From NCBI RefSeq assembly GCF_013408335.1, contig NZ_JACBZR010000001.1:4981001-5045000 (forward strand): 64,000 nt of DNA, read 5' to 3'. A model generated the notes under the pieces. That model was not told where the DNA came from. It did no database searches and was given only the letters and a program-made list of their open reading frames with translations. The stretch comes from Nocardioides panzhihuensis (lineage in GTDB: Bacteria; Actinomycetota; Actinomycetes; Propionibacteriales; Nocardioidaceae). Position 1 is the first letter of the stretch. Every line of letters starts with the position of its first letter. Position numbers and translations under genes: made by a program. Positions 39,641 to 49,688 of this stretch are shown here, in pieces.

Positions 39641-41044
39641 TCAGAGGAGCTTTGCCGGCAGTCGGGAGTAGCCGCGGAGGATGCGGGTGGGGTGGCGCTC
39701 GCGGTCGCCGACGAGCTCGAGGTCGGGGAACCGTTCGAAGAGGAGCCGGAGCCCGATCTCACCCTCCATCCGGGCCAGCGCGGCGCCGAGGCAGAAGTGG
39801 CGGCCGCTGGAGAAGGAGAGGTGGTCGCGGGCGTTCTCCCGGGTGACGTCGAAGGTGTGCGGGTCGGTGAAGACACCCGGGTCACGGTTGGCGGCGGCCA
39901 GCACCGTGTTGATGATCGTGCCGCGCGGGATCTCCTGACCGGCGATCGTCGAGTTGCGCCGGGCGACCCGGCCGGTGAGCAGCACGGGCGGGTCGAGCCG
40001 GAGGATCTCGTCGGACGCGTTCGCCCACAGCTCGGGGCGTGCCGCGAGCACCTCGAGCTGCGACGGGTTGTCGTGGAGCAGCGCGATGCCGTTGCCGATC
40101 AGGTTCACGGTGGTCTCGAAGCCGGCCGCGAAGACCAGACCGGCGATGGCCCGCAGCTCCTTGTCGCTGAGCCGGTCGCCGTCGTCGCGGAGCGCGACGA
40201 GCTGGCTGAGCAGGTCGTCGCCAGGGTGATCGGCGAGATATGCCAGATGGCCGCGCAGCCAGTTGTCGAACTCCTCCAGCGACGCCTCCATCTCCCGGAA
40301 CGTCCGCCAGCCAAGCCCGATGTCGAGGCTGAGCGCCGCGCCCTTGCCGAGCTCCAACATCCGCTCGCGCAGCTCGACGGGGACGCCCAGCACCTCGGAG
40401 ATCACCGTGATGGGCAGCAGCCCGCAGTAGCGGGTGACGAGGTCGACGCTGTCGCCGGAGGACGCTTCCTTCTCCAGGTCGTCCAGCAGCTCCTGGGCGA
40501 TCTCCGCGGTGCGGGTCCGCAGTCGCTCGACCGCTCGCACGGTGAAGACACGAGTGACCAGCTTGCGATAGCGGGTGTGCTCCGGCGGCTCGGTCGCGAG
40601 CAGCGACGGCGGCTGGAGCGGAGCGAACACGTCGCTGGCAGACCAGGTCGCCGCGCGCGCCAGCAGACCGGTCCCCGACTCGTCGGGCGCGAAGAACCCG
40701 GTGACGAAGTCGTTGCTGGTCAACACCTCTTTGATGACCTCATGATCGACCGCGAGATGGCTGAAGCCGCCTTGGTAGAGCGGCCCACGCGCACGGAACT
40801 CCTCGAACAGGTCGACCAGGTCGAAGGTGTGCGACCCGGGCCCGCTCAGGATCAGGTCACCCTGCAGGTCTCCCTTCCTGGCAGACCGGACGATGGCGGT
40901 ACGCGGCAACCCGTGCCCCAGCGCCCAGCGCACCCCCTGCTTGGCGGTGCGCTCCACCGGCCCCAGCGTCCGGCCCAGCGTCCAGCCCAGCGTCCGGCCG
41001 GCAATCGTGCGAGCGCCGACGGGCGGCGTGATCTTGAGCGGCAT
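39641..41044 (-). CDS. Cytochrome P450
   Basis: A 467-residue soluble P450. The I-helix AGFETTVNLIG carries the AGxET pattern, E-I-L-R is the K-helix ExxR pair, and FSSGRHFCLGAALAR holds the haem-ligand Cys418. The N-terminus (PLKITPPVGARTIAGRTLGWTLG) is longer and more basic than average, with a short internal repeat of RTLG. ATG 41044 is chosen because GGAGG lies 6 bp upstream. It would need separate redox partners, none of which are nearby. The substrate is unknown. Confidence 0.92.
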   Translation of the reverse strand: MPLKITPPVGARTIAGRTLGWTLGRTLGPVERTAKQGVRWALGHGLPRTAIVRSARKGDLQGDLILSGPGSHTFDLVDLFEEFRARGPLYQGGFSHLAVDHEVIKEVLTSNDFVTGFFAPDESGTGLLARAATWSASDVFAPLQPPSLLATEPPEHTRYRKLVTRVFTVRAVERLRTRTAEIAQELLDDLEKEASSGDSVDLVTRYCGLLPITVISEVLGVPVELRERMLELGKGAALSLDIGLGWRTFREMEASLEEFDNWLRGHLAYLADHPGDDLLSQLVALRDDGDRLSDKELRAIAGLVFAAGFETTVNLIGNGIALLHDNPSQLEVLAARPELWANASDEILRLDPPVLLTGRVARRNSTIAGQEIPRGTIINTVLAAANRDPGVFTDPHTFDVTRENARDHLSFSSGRHFCLGAALARMEGEIGLRLLFERFPDLELVGDRERHPTRILRGYSRLPAKLL

Positions 41045-41148
41045 GCGAGACCTCCGAGGCACAGGAACACGTTTCATGCAGCGTACGCCGGGGCCGAAGG
41101 CCGCCACATCCGACCGTGGTAGCAAATCCGGCCGTCCCGGGGCGGCGA

Positions 41149-42372
41149 TCAGCGCTTGATCTTGCGATCGCCCTTGGGCCAGGAGTGCGTGTAGCCGGTG
41201 ACCTTCGCGGCACCGTCGACCCGGACGCTCCATTCGGCGTGGCCCGAGGCGACCGGCTTGACCACGACGAGCTGGTCGGGCTCGGTGATCGTGACCGTAC
41301 GTGTGAACCGCTCCGGCGCGCCCCACGGATCCATCGCGATCCTGGCCGTCACCGGCAGCCTGCTGGTGTCGATCCGAAGACCGATGGCCTCGGTCATAGC
41401 GATCGCCTCCACCGACAGCTTCCTGGTGGGCGCGGGCTCCGCGTTCGGCTTCTTGGTCGGCGAGGGCTTCGGGGTCGGTTTCGGAGTTGGTTTCGGAGTC
41501 GGTTCGACCCCGACCGAGGACGGCGGCCCGCTCGGCGAGACCGCCTCCGACGGCGGCTCGATGACCTCGTCGCTGGCGCCGGCGGTGGGCGCCGACTGCT
41601 CGCTCTGCGGCTCCTTCTTGTCGGACGAGTCGGCATCGGAGCCGGTCACGACGCCGCGTACGACCTCGTAGACCAGGATCAACAGGAGTACGGCGGCGAT
41701 GACCAGCACCACCCGACCACGACGGGTCATCCGAGACCGCCGGTACGGGCCCGGTTCCATGTGGTGCAACGGCACCAACGGCCCGGGCGACCTCTCGGAG
41801 ACCGGTTCAGCGACGAGCTCTGCACCCGGGCCGGGCCCTGGCTCAGGAATCGGCTCAGGAATCAGCGCGGGGGCCGGCGGCGGCCCTGTCGGCGGCGCAG
41901 GCGCCGGCTCGGGTTCCGGCTCGGGTTCCGTTGGCTCGGGCTCAGCCGGCTCGGGCTCCGCTGGCTCGACAGCAGGCGCCGGAACGGCCAGGACCGGCGG
42001 CACGTACGGCTCCTCCGCCTCGGGCTCGGGCTCCTCCACCGGCTCGACGACTTCCTGGACGACCACCGGCGCAGCGGCAGCAGGGAGCCATGCCGCCCCG
42101 GGAGCCTGCCCTGGCGAGGCGTAGGTGCCGAAGACCTCGAGCATCTCGACGTCGGTGACCCGACCGTCGGGATGGACGAGCATCCGGATCCGGGCGTCGT
42201 CGTCGGTGGCGACGACCTCGACGGGCTTGCGGCTCGGGCGGGCGAGCTGCTCGCGCACGGCACGTATGCCTGCCTGATGCGGATCCTCCCCCCACGGACG
42301 ATCCACCACCAAGCCGTTGAGCGTCGTCACACCGCGGTTCACGGAGAGGATGGCTGTCTGCTTCCGGGCCAT
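41149..42372 (-). CDS. Pro-rich single-pass membrane protein
   Basis: A 407-residue protein starting MARKQTAILSV after GGAGG. Residues 1-95 form a compact alpha/beta domain (VNRGVTTLNGLVVDRPW, RIRMLVHPDGRVTDVEMLEVFG). Residues 100-200 are a Pro/Glu stretch of PEPEP and PTEPEP repeats. A basic motif (RRSRMTRRGR) and one membrane helix (VVLVIAAVLLLILVYEVV) follow at about 215-235. The outer part has a PTPKPTPKP linker and a terminal domain (LSVEAIAMTEAIGLRIDTS). The N-terminal domain is thus cytoplasmic and the C-terminal one outside. No family is recognised; an envelope role is likely. Confidence 0.75.
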   Translation of the reverse strand: MARKQTAILSVNRGVTTLNGLVVDRPWGEDPHQAGIRAVREQLARPSRKPVEVVATDDDARIRMLVHPDGRVTDVEMLEVFGTYASPGQAPGAAWLPAAAAPVVVQEVVEPVEEPEPEAEEPYVPPVLAVPAPAVEPAEPEPAEPEPTEPEPEPEPAPAPPTGPPPAPALIPEPIPEPGPGPGAELVAEPVSERSPGPLVPLHHMEPGPYRRSRMTRRGRVVLVIAAVLLLILVYEVVRGVVTGSDADSSDKKEPQSEQSAPTAGASDEVIEPPSEAVSPSGPPSSVGVEPTPKPTPKPTPKPSPTKKPNAEPAPTRKLSVEAIAMTEAIGLRIDTSRLPVTARIAMDPWGAPERFTRTVTITEPDQLVVVKPVASGHAEWSVRVDGAAKVTGYTHSWPKGDRKIKR

Positions 42373-42532
42373 CAGAGGCCTCCGGAAGGGTCGTTGCACA
42401 CGTGTGGGGGTCCTTGTGGTGGGGGAAGCGGGCAAGGGCTCGGAAAGTGTGTCGGTCAAGCCTCATCGGGGCAACTCACACGCGCCGCCCGTGCCCACCA
42501 TTTACTGAGCCGTCAGACTGGTTGGGACCGTG

Positions 42533-43255
42533 TCAGGCGACCTCGAGGACCTTGTCCTCTCGGAAATCGTCGAGCATGTCCACGGCGACCTCGTTCGCAG
42601 CACTGATCTTTTCTTCGCTGACACCGCAGATCCGCAGGCATGAGGCCGCAATAGCCCATGCCTCCGGGCACGAGATCCGCCGGACCGAGTCCTCGGTGCG
42701 CATGTTGATGACACCCTCGACCTGCTGGATGAGCATGTTGCCCAGCTGCTTGAGACCGATCGTCGACAGCACCGTCTCCGTGGCCACCCTGCTGGCGAGA
42801 TCGGCGTAAGCCTCAGCCAGCTTGTCGTGCTCCTCGCGGAAGTCGACGTAGACCTCTTCTTTGGTCACGTCCGGCAGCAGATAGAGCATGCCGACGTTGT
42901 GCGGCACGTCCGCAAGCGTGCGTACGTCGACGAGAACAAGCAGATAGAGGGCTGTCTCGACGTTCAGAGGTGGCACCTGGTTGAGGATCTTCTCGACCTT
43001 GTCCGTGGTCGGACGAACCGTGGTGCGGAGCAGCTCGACAAGGATCTCGTCCTTGCCTGCAAAGTGGTAGTAGAGAGAAGCCTGGCGGATGCCGACATGG
43101 TCGGCGATCTCGCGGGTGGAGGTCGCTGCGAAACCCTGCGACACGAAGAGTTTCGCTGCGGCTTCGAGGATCTGCTCACGTGGTGAGGCGGTGCCCGAAT
43201 CGGGCACATGCCTGGGGCGGCCGGGCCGAGAACGCCTAGTTGTCATGTACGTCAT
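42533..43255 (-). CDS. TetR-family regulator, probable controller of the guanidine/urea operon
   Basis: A 240-residue protein. After a basic tail (RRSRPGRPR), residues 27-72 form the TetR DNA-binding domain (REQILEAAAKLFVSQGFAATSTREIADHVGIRQASLYYHFAGKDEILVELL). The ligand domain has no recognised pattern. ATG 43246 is an alternative start. It lies just past the end of the carboxylase operon on the same strand. Two 18-bp dyads lie before that operon, which makes it a reasonable regulator, but binding is not shown. Confidence 0.88.
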   Translation of the reverse strand: MTYMTTRRSRPGRPRHVPDSGTASPREQILEAAAKLFVSQGFAATSTREIADHVGIRQASLYYHFAGKDEILVELLRTTVRPTTDKVEKILNQVPPLNVETALYLLVLVDVRTLADVPHNVGMLYLLPDVTKEEVYVDFREEHDKLAEAYADLASRVATETVLSTIGLKQLGNMLIQQVEGVINMRTEDSVRRISCPEAWAIAASCLRICGVSEEKISAANEVAVDMLDDFREDKVLEVA

Positions 43256-43276
43256 CTAAGCGGCCTCCCGAGTTTC

Positions 43277-43305
43277 GGGGAAGATTCGAAAGAGTCTTCT
43301 TCCCC
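43277..43305. promoter_or_regulatory. Dyad upstream of the TetR gene
   Basis: GGGGAAGA (43277-43284) and TCTTCCCC (43298-43305) are exact complements with a 13-bp spacer, 22 bp upstream of the TetR start. It may be an autoregulatory operator. The rest of the gap to 43519 (214 bp) shows nothing else. Confidence 0.4.
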
Positions 43306-43519
43306 TAGAGAATAGTGCCGAAAGTCCCGCCAAAGGGTTGAAGTCCTCGTGGACAAACGGTATGGCATGACGAACCGATAAAGCTGGCACGGCATCCTCC
43401 CGAGGACGACGATTTTGGCGGATCCGTGCCCAGTGTGACTCGCATCCGGACGTCTGAACAGGATCGCGTTCCGTCAGAGGGAATGCCTTCGGTCTGGCGC
43501 CCGCTATCCCCGCCGACCC

Positions 43520-45217
43520 TCAAAGGCCCTGCTCAGACCGGTGACGACGCCACCCTCCGTACGACGAGATGTCGGCAGCCCCCTCGACCGCGAAAGGCTC
43601 GACGAGGAATCCGGAGACGGCGGAGCCGTCCGCCAACGTGACCTTCCCGATGGCCATCGGAGCAGGTACGCCGCCCACGAACGCCCCGAAGCCCGCGGCC
43701 GGCACACGCCAGAGCTCGCCCTCGATCCGCACCCCGGTCTCGGAACCACCTGTCCGGACCAGTCCGGGCTTGGGCGGAACGGTCTCCAGCGCGAACAGCC
43801 GGTAGTCGGCCGAAGTCGAGGCCGGGCGCAGCAGGGTGGCTCCGGCTTCGATCAGCTGGTGGTTGAGCGGCATCCCCGACAGATGGGCACCCACCACGAA
43901 GAGGTCGACGCTCGGGCTTAGAAGCGTGTGGCCGAGCGCCGCCAGGGTGCGGTCGCTGCCGGCGGCCCCGGTCAGCATCACCCCGAACGGCAGCCCGTCG
44001 ACCTGGCCCACGGGGACAGCGAGCGACGCCATGTCGAGCAGGTTCGCGAAGTTCGTGTAGCGGCCGAGGCGAGCGTTGGCGCCGACCGGATCCGCCGCCA
44101 CCTCGGCGAGGGTCGGGTGCCAGGTCGTCGTCGGCGTCAGCAGCGCCGAGCATCCGGTCAGCGCCGTGCTCGCCTCGGCACCGAGGCGCGCCAGGAGAGC
44201 CACGTCGCGCGCCCAGTCGGCTGCGCTGGCCGTTGCCCCGGCGAGCACGATCTCCGCGACCGTCGGGTCGAGGTCCGTCCCGATGAGGTCGTGGTTGGCT
44301 TCGAGGTGGGAGCCGACCGCGGCGTACCTCTCGGCTACGAAGGCGCCCTCGTAGAGCAGCCGAGCGGCCTCGAGCAACGGCGAGATGTCGACCTCGACGA
44401 TCTCGACGCCGGCAGAGTCCAGCCGCGCTGCCGCGGCGCGGAAGGCGGCGGCCCATCCCGGGGCGAGACCGTCGAGGTGCTCGCCGGTCGGCACGGCCAC
44501 CCTCGGCGCGGGCGGCAGCCCGGCATCCGGAGGCAGCGTACGAGACAACGGGTCCGAAGGGTCGGGACCGGCCATCAGCTCCGCCGCCGCCCGCGCAGCC
44601 GCGAGATCACGGGCGAAGACGGTGACGCAGTCGAGCGTGTAGCAGGCGGGCACGACACCGGTGACCGGCACCAACCCACGCGATGGCTTGACCCCGACGA
44701 TGCCGTTGAGCGCCGCCGGAACCCGCCCGGAGCCCGCGGTGTCGGTCCCCAGCGCGAGATCGACGAGACCGAGAGCGACCGCCACCGCCGAGCCCGACGA
44801 GGATCCGCCCGAGATCCGGGTGAGGTCCCAGGCGTTGCGGACCGGACCGTAGGGGCTCCGGGTGCCGACCAGTCCGGTCGCGAACTGGTCCAGGTTGGTC
44901 TTTCCCACGACCAGCGCACCGGCCGCACGCAGCCGGGCGACGGCGGTGGCGTCGTGGGCCGGCTGGTAGGCGAAGGAGGGTGCTCCGGCGGTCGTCGGCA
45001 GGCCGTGCACGTCGATGTTGTCCTTGACCGCCAGCAGGCGCCCGGCCAACGGCAGGACCTCACCGCCGGCCACCCTCGCGTCGATCGCGGCGGCCTCCTC
45101 GAGCAGCTCCGTCCGCGTACGCAGCGAGATCCAGATCTCCGGCCGGTCCGACGCCTCGATCCGGTCGAGAGCCTCGGCCGCGCGGTCGACCGCACGACCT
45201 GGGAGCGAGTGGATCAA
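43520..45217 (-). CDS. atzF: Allophanate hydrolase
   Basis: A 565-residue amidase-signature enzyme with the C-terminal allophanate hydrolase domain. The catalytic triad is visible: Lys65 in VKDNID, the cis-Ser in ISGGSSSGSA (about 141) and the nucleophile Ser163 in DTAGSGR. The C-terminal 120 residues (LFVVGAHLSGMPLNHQLIEAGATLL, YRLFALETVPPKPGLVR, GELWRVPAAGFGAFVGGVPAPMAIGKVTLADGS) are the domain that decarboxylates the intermediate. It turns allophanate into ammonia and carbon dioxide. It is the last gene of the operon, overlapping the carboxylase by 4 bp. Confidence 0.95.
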   Translation of the reverse strand: MIHSLPGRAVDRAAEALDRIEASDRPEIWISLRTRTELLEEAAAIDARVAGGEVLPLAGRLLAVKDNIDVHGLPTTAGAPSFAYQPAHDATAVARLRAAGALVVGKTNLDQFATGLVGTRSPYGPVRNAWDLTRISGGSSSGSAVAVALGLVDLALGTDTAGSGRVPAALNGIVGVKPSRGLVPVTGVVPACYTLDCVTVFARDLAAARAAAELMAGPDPSDPLSRTLPPDAGLPPAPRVAVPTGEHLDGLAPGWAAAFRAAAARLDSAGVEIVEVDISPLLEAARLLYEGAFVAERYAAVGSHLEANHDLIGTDLDPTVAEIVLAGATASAADWARDVALLARLGAEASTALTGCSALLTPTTTWHPTLAEVAADPVGANARLGRYTNFANLLDMASLAVPVGQVDGLPFGVMLTGAAGSDRTLAALGHTLLSPSVDLFVVGAHLSGMPLNHQLIEAGATLLRPASTSADYRLFALETVPPKPGLVRTGGSETGVRIEGELWRVPAAGFGAFVGGVPAPMAIGKVTLADGSAVSGFLVEPFAVEGAADISSYGGWRRHRSEQGL

Positions 45218-48200
45218 GACCCGGACCCGTCGGCCGGCCGGACCGCGGCGATGACCTGTCCAGGGGCGATCTGCTCGCCCGGCTTCACGTAGAGCTCGAC
45301 GACCTCTCCGGCGACCGGTATCGGGACGCTCGCCTCCATCTTCATCGCCTCGACGACCATCAGCGGGGCGTCCTGAGCCAGCCGCGCCCCGCGGCTGGCG
45401 ACCACCTTCCAGACCGTCGAGGTGAACGGCGCGGTCACCTGCACGCAGCCGTCCGGCACCTCGACCTCCGACGGCTCGCCTCGCGCGTCGATGCGGTCGC
45501 AGATGTCGAACTCCCCCGCCACCTTCCAGCGCTCGCGCTCCTCCTCGAAGGCGGCCGACTGCCGGTCGCGGAAGTCCGCGATCGAGTCCGCGTTGTCGGT
45601 CAGGAAGCGGTCGTACTCCTTGATCGAGAAGGTGCCCTCCTCGGTCTCGAACTCACCGCGACCGGCATCGACCTCCGCCCGCAGCTCCAGGAGCTCCTCG
45701 GCGGAGACCGGGTACCACTCGATCCGGTCGAAGAACCGCAGCGCCCACGGATCGTCGTGGAAGAGCCCGCCGGCCGACGTAGAGCGCCGGAACCGGTTGA
45801 ACACCTGCGTGGTCCGGCCGACGAGCTGATAGCCGCCCGGCCCCTCCATCCCGTAGATGCACATGTACGCGCCACCGATCCCGACGGAGTTCTCCGCCGT
45901 CCAGGTCCGCGCCGGGTTGTACTTCGTGGTCACCAGCCGGTGCCGCGGGTCCAGCGGCGTCGCGACCGGCGCCCCCAGATAGACGTCCCCCAGCCCGAGG
46001 ACGAGGTACGACGCGTCGAAGACGGTCCGGTGGACCTCCTCCACCGAGGCCAGCCCGTTGATCCGGCGGATGAACTCGATGTTCCACGGCGCCCACGGCG
46101 CGTCGTCACGTACGCCTGCGGTGTAGCGCTCGATCGCCTCCCTGGTCGCCGGGTCGTCCCAGGAGAGCGGCAGTCGTACCCGCCGCGACGGCACGGTGAG
46201 CTCCGAGGTGGCGGGCAGGTCCTCCTCCAGCTCACGCAGCAGCGCCGCGACCTGACCGGCCCGCAGGACCGAGGAGTCGGTATGGACCTGCAGCGACCGG
46301 ATTCCCGGCGTGACGTCGATGATGCCCGCAGGCGCGTGCTCGGCCAGCGCCGACTGCAGCGCGTGCACCCGCATCCGGAGACCCAGGTCGAGAGTCATCG
46401 GCCCGTACTCGACCAGCACGGAGTTGTCCCCGCTCCGCCGGTAGGTGACCTCCGGGCGCTCCGGAGTCCCGGGCAGCCCGCCCAGGACGCCGTCGTCGCC
46501 GTCGCCACCCGCGCCGTCGACCACCGCCAAGGAAGCCCGGTGGTCGACCAGGCCCGCGGCCCTGTCCTCGCGCACCGGCACGAACCGCACCGTGTCGCCG
46601 GGCCGCAGCTGCCCGACCTTCCACAGCTCGCCGCTGGCGACCACCGCCGGGCAGACGAAGCCGCCCAGCGACGGACCGTCGGGGCCGAGGATGATCGGGG
46701 TGTCGCCGGTGAAGTCGAGCGAACCCACCGTGTAGGGGGTGTCGTGGATGTTCGAGGGATGCAGTCCGGCCTCGCCACCGTCGGCACGGGCCCAGGTCGG
46801 CTTCGGTCCGATCAGGCGTACGCCGGTGCGGGCCGAGTTGTGATGGACCCGGTAGTCGGCCGAGTAGAGCTGCTCCAGGTCTGATCGCGTGAAGAACTCC
46901 GGTGCGCCGTGCGGGCCCTCGGTGACGCCGATCTGCCAGCTGTTGGTCAGCGCCGGCCGCCGCGACGCCGGGGTCGCCGCGGGCTGCGCCTGGGGGTCGA
47001 TCGCCGTCCCCGGGCGGAGCACGTCGCCGCGCTGGAGCGTACGTCCGGCGTGCCCGCCGAACCCGCCGAGCGTGAACGTCGAGGCGCTGCCGAGATACTC
47101 GGGCACGTCCAGGCCGCCCCGGACCGCGATGTAGGTCCGCAGTCCCGGCCCGTCGGTGCGGCCCAGCTTCAACGTGGCCCCCGCGGAGAGCTCGATCGGC
47201 TCCCACTGCGGGGCAGGGACGCCGTCGACGCTGACCGGCATGGGGGAACCGGTCACGCAGACGACGGCGGGATCGGTGAAGAGCAACGTCGGCCCGCCGG
47301 ACGTCGTCCGGCCGGTCGCCAGCGGCACCGTGACCTCGAGCCCGGGGGCGCCCCGGTGGTTGCCGACGGCCAGGTTCGCCTCGGCGAAGGAGACCGGGTC
47401 GAACGGCCCCGACGGGGGAACGCCGACCTGCCAGTAGCCCACCCGGCCAGGAAGATCCTGGACGGTGGTGAGCACGCCCGGGTCGAGGACGTCGATGCGC
47501 GGGTCCGGGTCGCCACCTCTGCCCTGCTTGGCCCGTTCGGCCAAGGTCGAGGTCGAGTGCGTGGCCGAGCGGAGCTCGTCGTTCGTCGTCATCGCACGCA
47601 GTGCGGAGACGTTGGTGACGATGCCGTCGATCCGGGTCCGGGCGAGGGCGTCACCCAGCGTGTCCAGCGCCTCGTCACGGGTCGCGCCGGTGGCGATCAC
47701 CTTGGCGATCAGCGGATCGTAGTGAGGCGACACCTCGAGCCCGGTCTCGATCCAGGAGTCCACCCGGACCGTGTCGCTCGGCTCCGGCAGGACCGCACGC
47801 GTCACCAGGCCGGACGACGGCATCGAGTCCTTGGCCGGGTCCTCGGCGTAGACACGTGCTTCGACGGCGTACGCCTTGGGTGCGGGGCACTTGCGGAAGA
47901 GCTCGTCCGGCAGGGCCGCGGCTCCGTCGCTGGCCAGCCGCAGCATCAGCTCGACGATGTCGATGCCCATCACCTGCTCGGTCACCGCGTGCTCGACCTG
48001 GAGACGAGTGTTCATCTCCAGGAAGGAGACCAGTTCGCGGGCCGGGTCGTAGACGAACTCCACGGTCCCGGCCGAGCGGTAGGAGACCGACTTGGCGAGC
48101 TGTCGCGCGGAGTCGTGCAGGACGGTCCGGACGTGCTCGGGGAGAGCCGGCGCCGGCGCCTCCTCGATCACCTTCTGGTTGCGGCGCTGCAGCGAGCAGT

Positions 48201-48894
48201 CGCGGTCGCCGAGCACGGCGACCTGACCCTCCCCGTCGCCGAAGACCTGCACCTCGACATGGCGCGCGGGCCGTACGAGGCGCTCCAGGAACACCCCGGC
48301 GGTGCCGAAGCTGGTCTGAGCGAGCCGTGCGACCCGCTCGAAAGCGATCCGGACATCATCCTCCGAGCTGCACGCGGTCATCCCGATGCCACCACCGCCG
48401 CCGGTCGCCTTGACCATCACCGGCAGCCCGATCCGGGCGGCCTCCTCAGCGGCCTCGTCGGGACCGGAGAGCAGCCCCGAGCCGGCCAGCATCGGAACCC
48501 CGGCGTTCTCGGCGAGCCGGCGAGCCGAGTGCTTCTCGCCGAAAGCACCGATCTGCTCCGGCGTCGGGCCGACGAACCGAATCCCCGCCGCCTCGACCTC
48601 GCGGGCGAAGGCGGCGCTCTCGGACAGGAAGCCGTAGCCGGGATGGAGCAGCCCCGCGCCGGTGCGCAGGGCTGCTGCGATGATCAGGTCGCCACGGAGA
48701 TAGGAGTCGCGTGCGGGCGCCGAGCCCAGACAGACGGCCTCGTCCGCCTCCCGCACGTGCGGCGCCGCTCGGTCGGCCTCGGAGAAGACCGCGACCGTAC
48801 GCAGGCCGAGCTCGCGCGCCGTGCGCATCACTCGGCGGGCGATCTCTCCCCGGTTCGCGACAAGGACGGTGTCGGAGGATGGGCCATGCGTCAT
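45214..48894 (-). CDS. Biotin-dependent urea/guanidine carboxylase
   Basis: A 1226-residue single-chain carboxylase starting MTHGPSSDTVLVANRGEIARR. Domains in order: biotin carboxylase (1-450; ATP loop KATGGGGGIGM, then FLEMNTRLQVEH), AHS2/KipA-like carboxyltransferase half (about 470-760), AHS1/KipI-like half (about 800-1000, SVLVEYGPMTLDLGLRMRVH), a connecting region, and a biotinyl domain ending VVEAMKMEASVPIPVAGEV. It carboxylates urea to allophanate or guanidine to carboxyguanidine. The two DUF1989 genes just upstream are the partners found with guanidine carboxylases, so guanidine is the more likely substrate. An upstream frame extension to 49485 lies over the previous gene and is rejected. 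Confidence 0.93.
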   Translation of the reverse strand: MTHGPSSDTVLVANRGEIARRVMRTARELGLRTVAVFSEADRAAPHVREADEAVCLGSAPARDSYLRGDLIIAAALRTGAGLLHPGYGFLSESAAFAREVEAAGIRFVGPTPEQIGAFGEKHSARRLAENAGVPMLAGSGLLSGPDEAAEEAARIGLPVMVKATGGGGGIGMTACSSEDDVRIAFERVARLAQTSFGTAGVFLERLVRPARHVEVQVFGDGEGQVAVLGDRDCSLQRRNQKVIEEAPAPALPEHVRTVLHDSARQLAKSVSYRSAGTVEFVYDPARELVSFLEMNTRLQVEHAVTEQVMGIDIVELMLRLASDGAAALPDELFRKCPAPKAYAVEARVYAEDPAKDSMPSSGLVTRAVLPEPSDTVRVDSWIETGLEVSPHYDPLIAKVIATGATRDEALDTLGDALARTRIDGIVTNVSALRAMTTNDELRSATHSTSTLAERAKQGRGGDPDPRIDVLDPGVLTTVQDLPGRVGYWQVGVPPSGPFDPVSFAEANLAVGNHRGAPGLEVTVPLATGRTTSGGPTLLFTDPAVVCVTGSPMPVSVDGVPAPQWEPIELSAGATLKLGRTDGPGLRTYIAVRGGLDVPEYLGSASTFTLGGFGGHAGRTLQRGDVLRPGTAIDPQAQPAATPASRRPALTNSWQIGVTEGPHGAPEFFTRSDLEQLYSADYRVHHNSARTGVRLIGPKPTWARADGGEAGLHPSNIHDTPYTVGSLDFTGDTPIILGPDGPSLGGFVCPAVVASGELWKVGQLRPGDTVRFVPVREDRAAGLVDHRASLAVVDGAGGDGDDGVLGGLPGTPERPEVTYRRSGDNSVLVEYGPMTLDLGLRMRVHALQSALAEHAPAGIIDVTPGIRSLQVHTDSSVLRAGQVAALLRELEEDLPATSELTVPSRRVRLPLSWDDPATREAIERYTAGVRDDAPWAPWNIEFIRRINGLASVEEVHRTVFDASYLVLGLGDVYLGAPVATPLDPRHRLVTTKYNPARTWTAENSVGIGGAYMCIYGMEGPGGYQLVGRTTQVFNRFRRSTSAGGLFHDDPWALRFFDRIEWYPVSAEELLELRAEVDAGRGEFETEEGTFSIKEYDRFLTDNADSIADFRDRQSAAFEEERERWKVAGEFDICDRIDARGEPSEVEVPDGCVQVTAPFTSTVWKVVASRGARLAQDAPLMVVEAMKMEASVPIPVAGEVVELYVKPGEQIAPGQVIAAVRPADGSGS

Positions 48895-49688
48895 ACGTCG
48901 GCCTCGTACTCGAGGTCGGTGTCGGGCTCCGAGACGATCATCCGCAGGGGCGTCGGGTTGAAGTCGTTGCAGGGGTTGTTCATCTGCGGGCAGTTGGAGA
49001 TCAGGACGAGCGTGTCGATCTCGGCGCGCAGAGCGACCCTCTTCCCGGGCGCGGACATGCCGTCGACGATGCCGAGCGCACCGTCCTCCTCGATGGGCAC
49101 GTTCATGAACCAGTTGATGTTGGAGACGATGTCGCGCATGCCGAGCCCGTGCTTGGCACCCTCGGTCAGGAAGTTCTCCCGGCAGCCGTGGTGATACATC
49201 ACATGGTGGCCGTAGCGCAGGGTGTTCGACTCGCGCGAGCAGGCGCCGCCGATGGTGTCCTGGCGGTCGATCTCGTTGTCGACCACGGTCATCAGGGCGC
49301 GGCCGAGGTTGCTGCGCAGCACGGTCCCGGTACGGATGTAGGCGCTGTTCTGCCAGGCGAGCGTGTCCTGGGCGCTGTAGCGCTCGTCGGTGTGCTGCGC
49401 GTTGTAGAGCAGACAGTCGCCCGACTGGTTCCCCCCGACGTCGACGATCGTCAGCACCTGCCCGGCCCGCACGACGCCCGACCACGATGCCCGCGGAGCC
49501 AGCTGCTCGTCCAGCACGACGGCACCCGAGACCAGCGGCTCACCCCAGTCCAACGGAGTGTCGTCGGAGTACGACGCCCCGACCGGGACGCTGGAGACCA
49601 GCTGCCCGTCGGGCGTCAGATAGGTGGTCGTCGGAACCGGAACAGTTGTCACAGGCCTCATCACCGGGTTGTCGATCGTGGTAGTCAC
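48891..49688 (-). CDS. DUF1989 protein (urea-carboxylase-associated), probable carboxyguanidine deiminase subunit
   Basis: A 265-residue DUF1989 protein. Conserved features include GQVLTIVDVGGNQSGDCLLYNAQHTDERYSAQDTLAWQN, CSRESNTLRYGHHVMYHHGCRENFL and the C-terminal LISNCPQMNNPCNDFNPTPLRMIV. The pair of DUF1989 proteins beside this type of carboxylase has been described as the heteromeric carboxyguanidine deiminase, which releases ammonia to give allophanate. It overlaps both neighbours by 4 bp. Assignment to subunit A or B is not attempted. Confidence 0.88.
   Translation of the reverse strand: MTTTIDNPVMRPVTTVPVPTTTYLTPDGQLVSSVPVGASYSDDTPLDWGEPLVSGAVVLDEQLAPRASWSGVVRAGQVLTIVDVGGNQSGDCLLYNAQHTDERYSAQDTLAWQNSAYIRTGTVLRSNLGRALMTVVDNEIDRQDTIGGACSRESNTLRYGHHVMYHHGCRENFLTEGAKHGLGMRDIVSNINWFMNVPIEEDGALGIVDGMSAPGKRVALRAEIDTLVLISNCPQMNNPCNDFNPTPLRMIVSEPDTDLEYEADV

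Noticed and set aside
45214..49485. Longer carboxylase of 1423 residues
   Set aside because: The extra 197 residues are an Arg-rich out-of-frame reading of the upstream DUF1989 gene; the biotin carboxylase fold begins at 48894.
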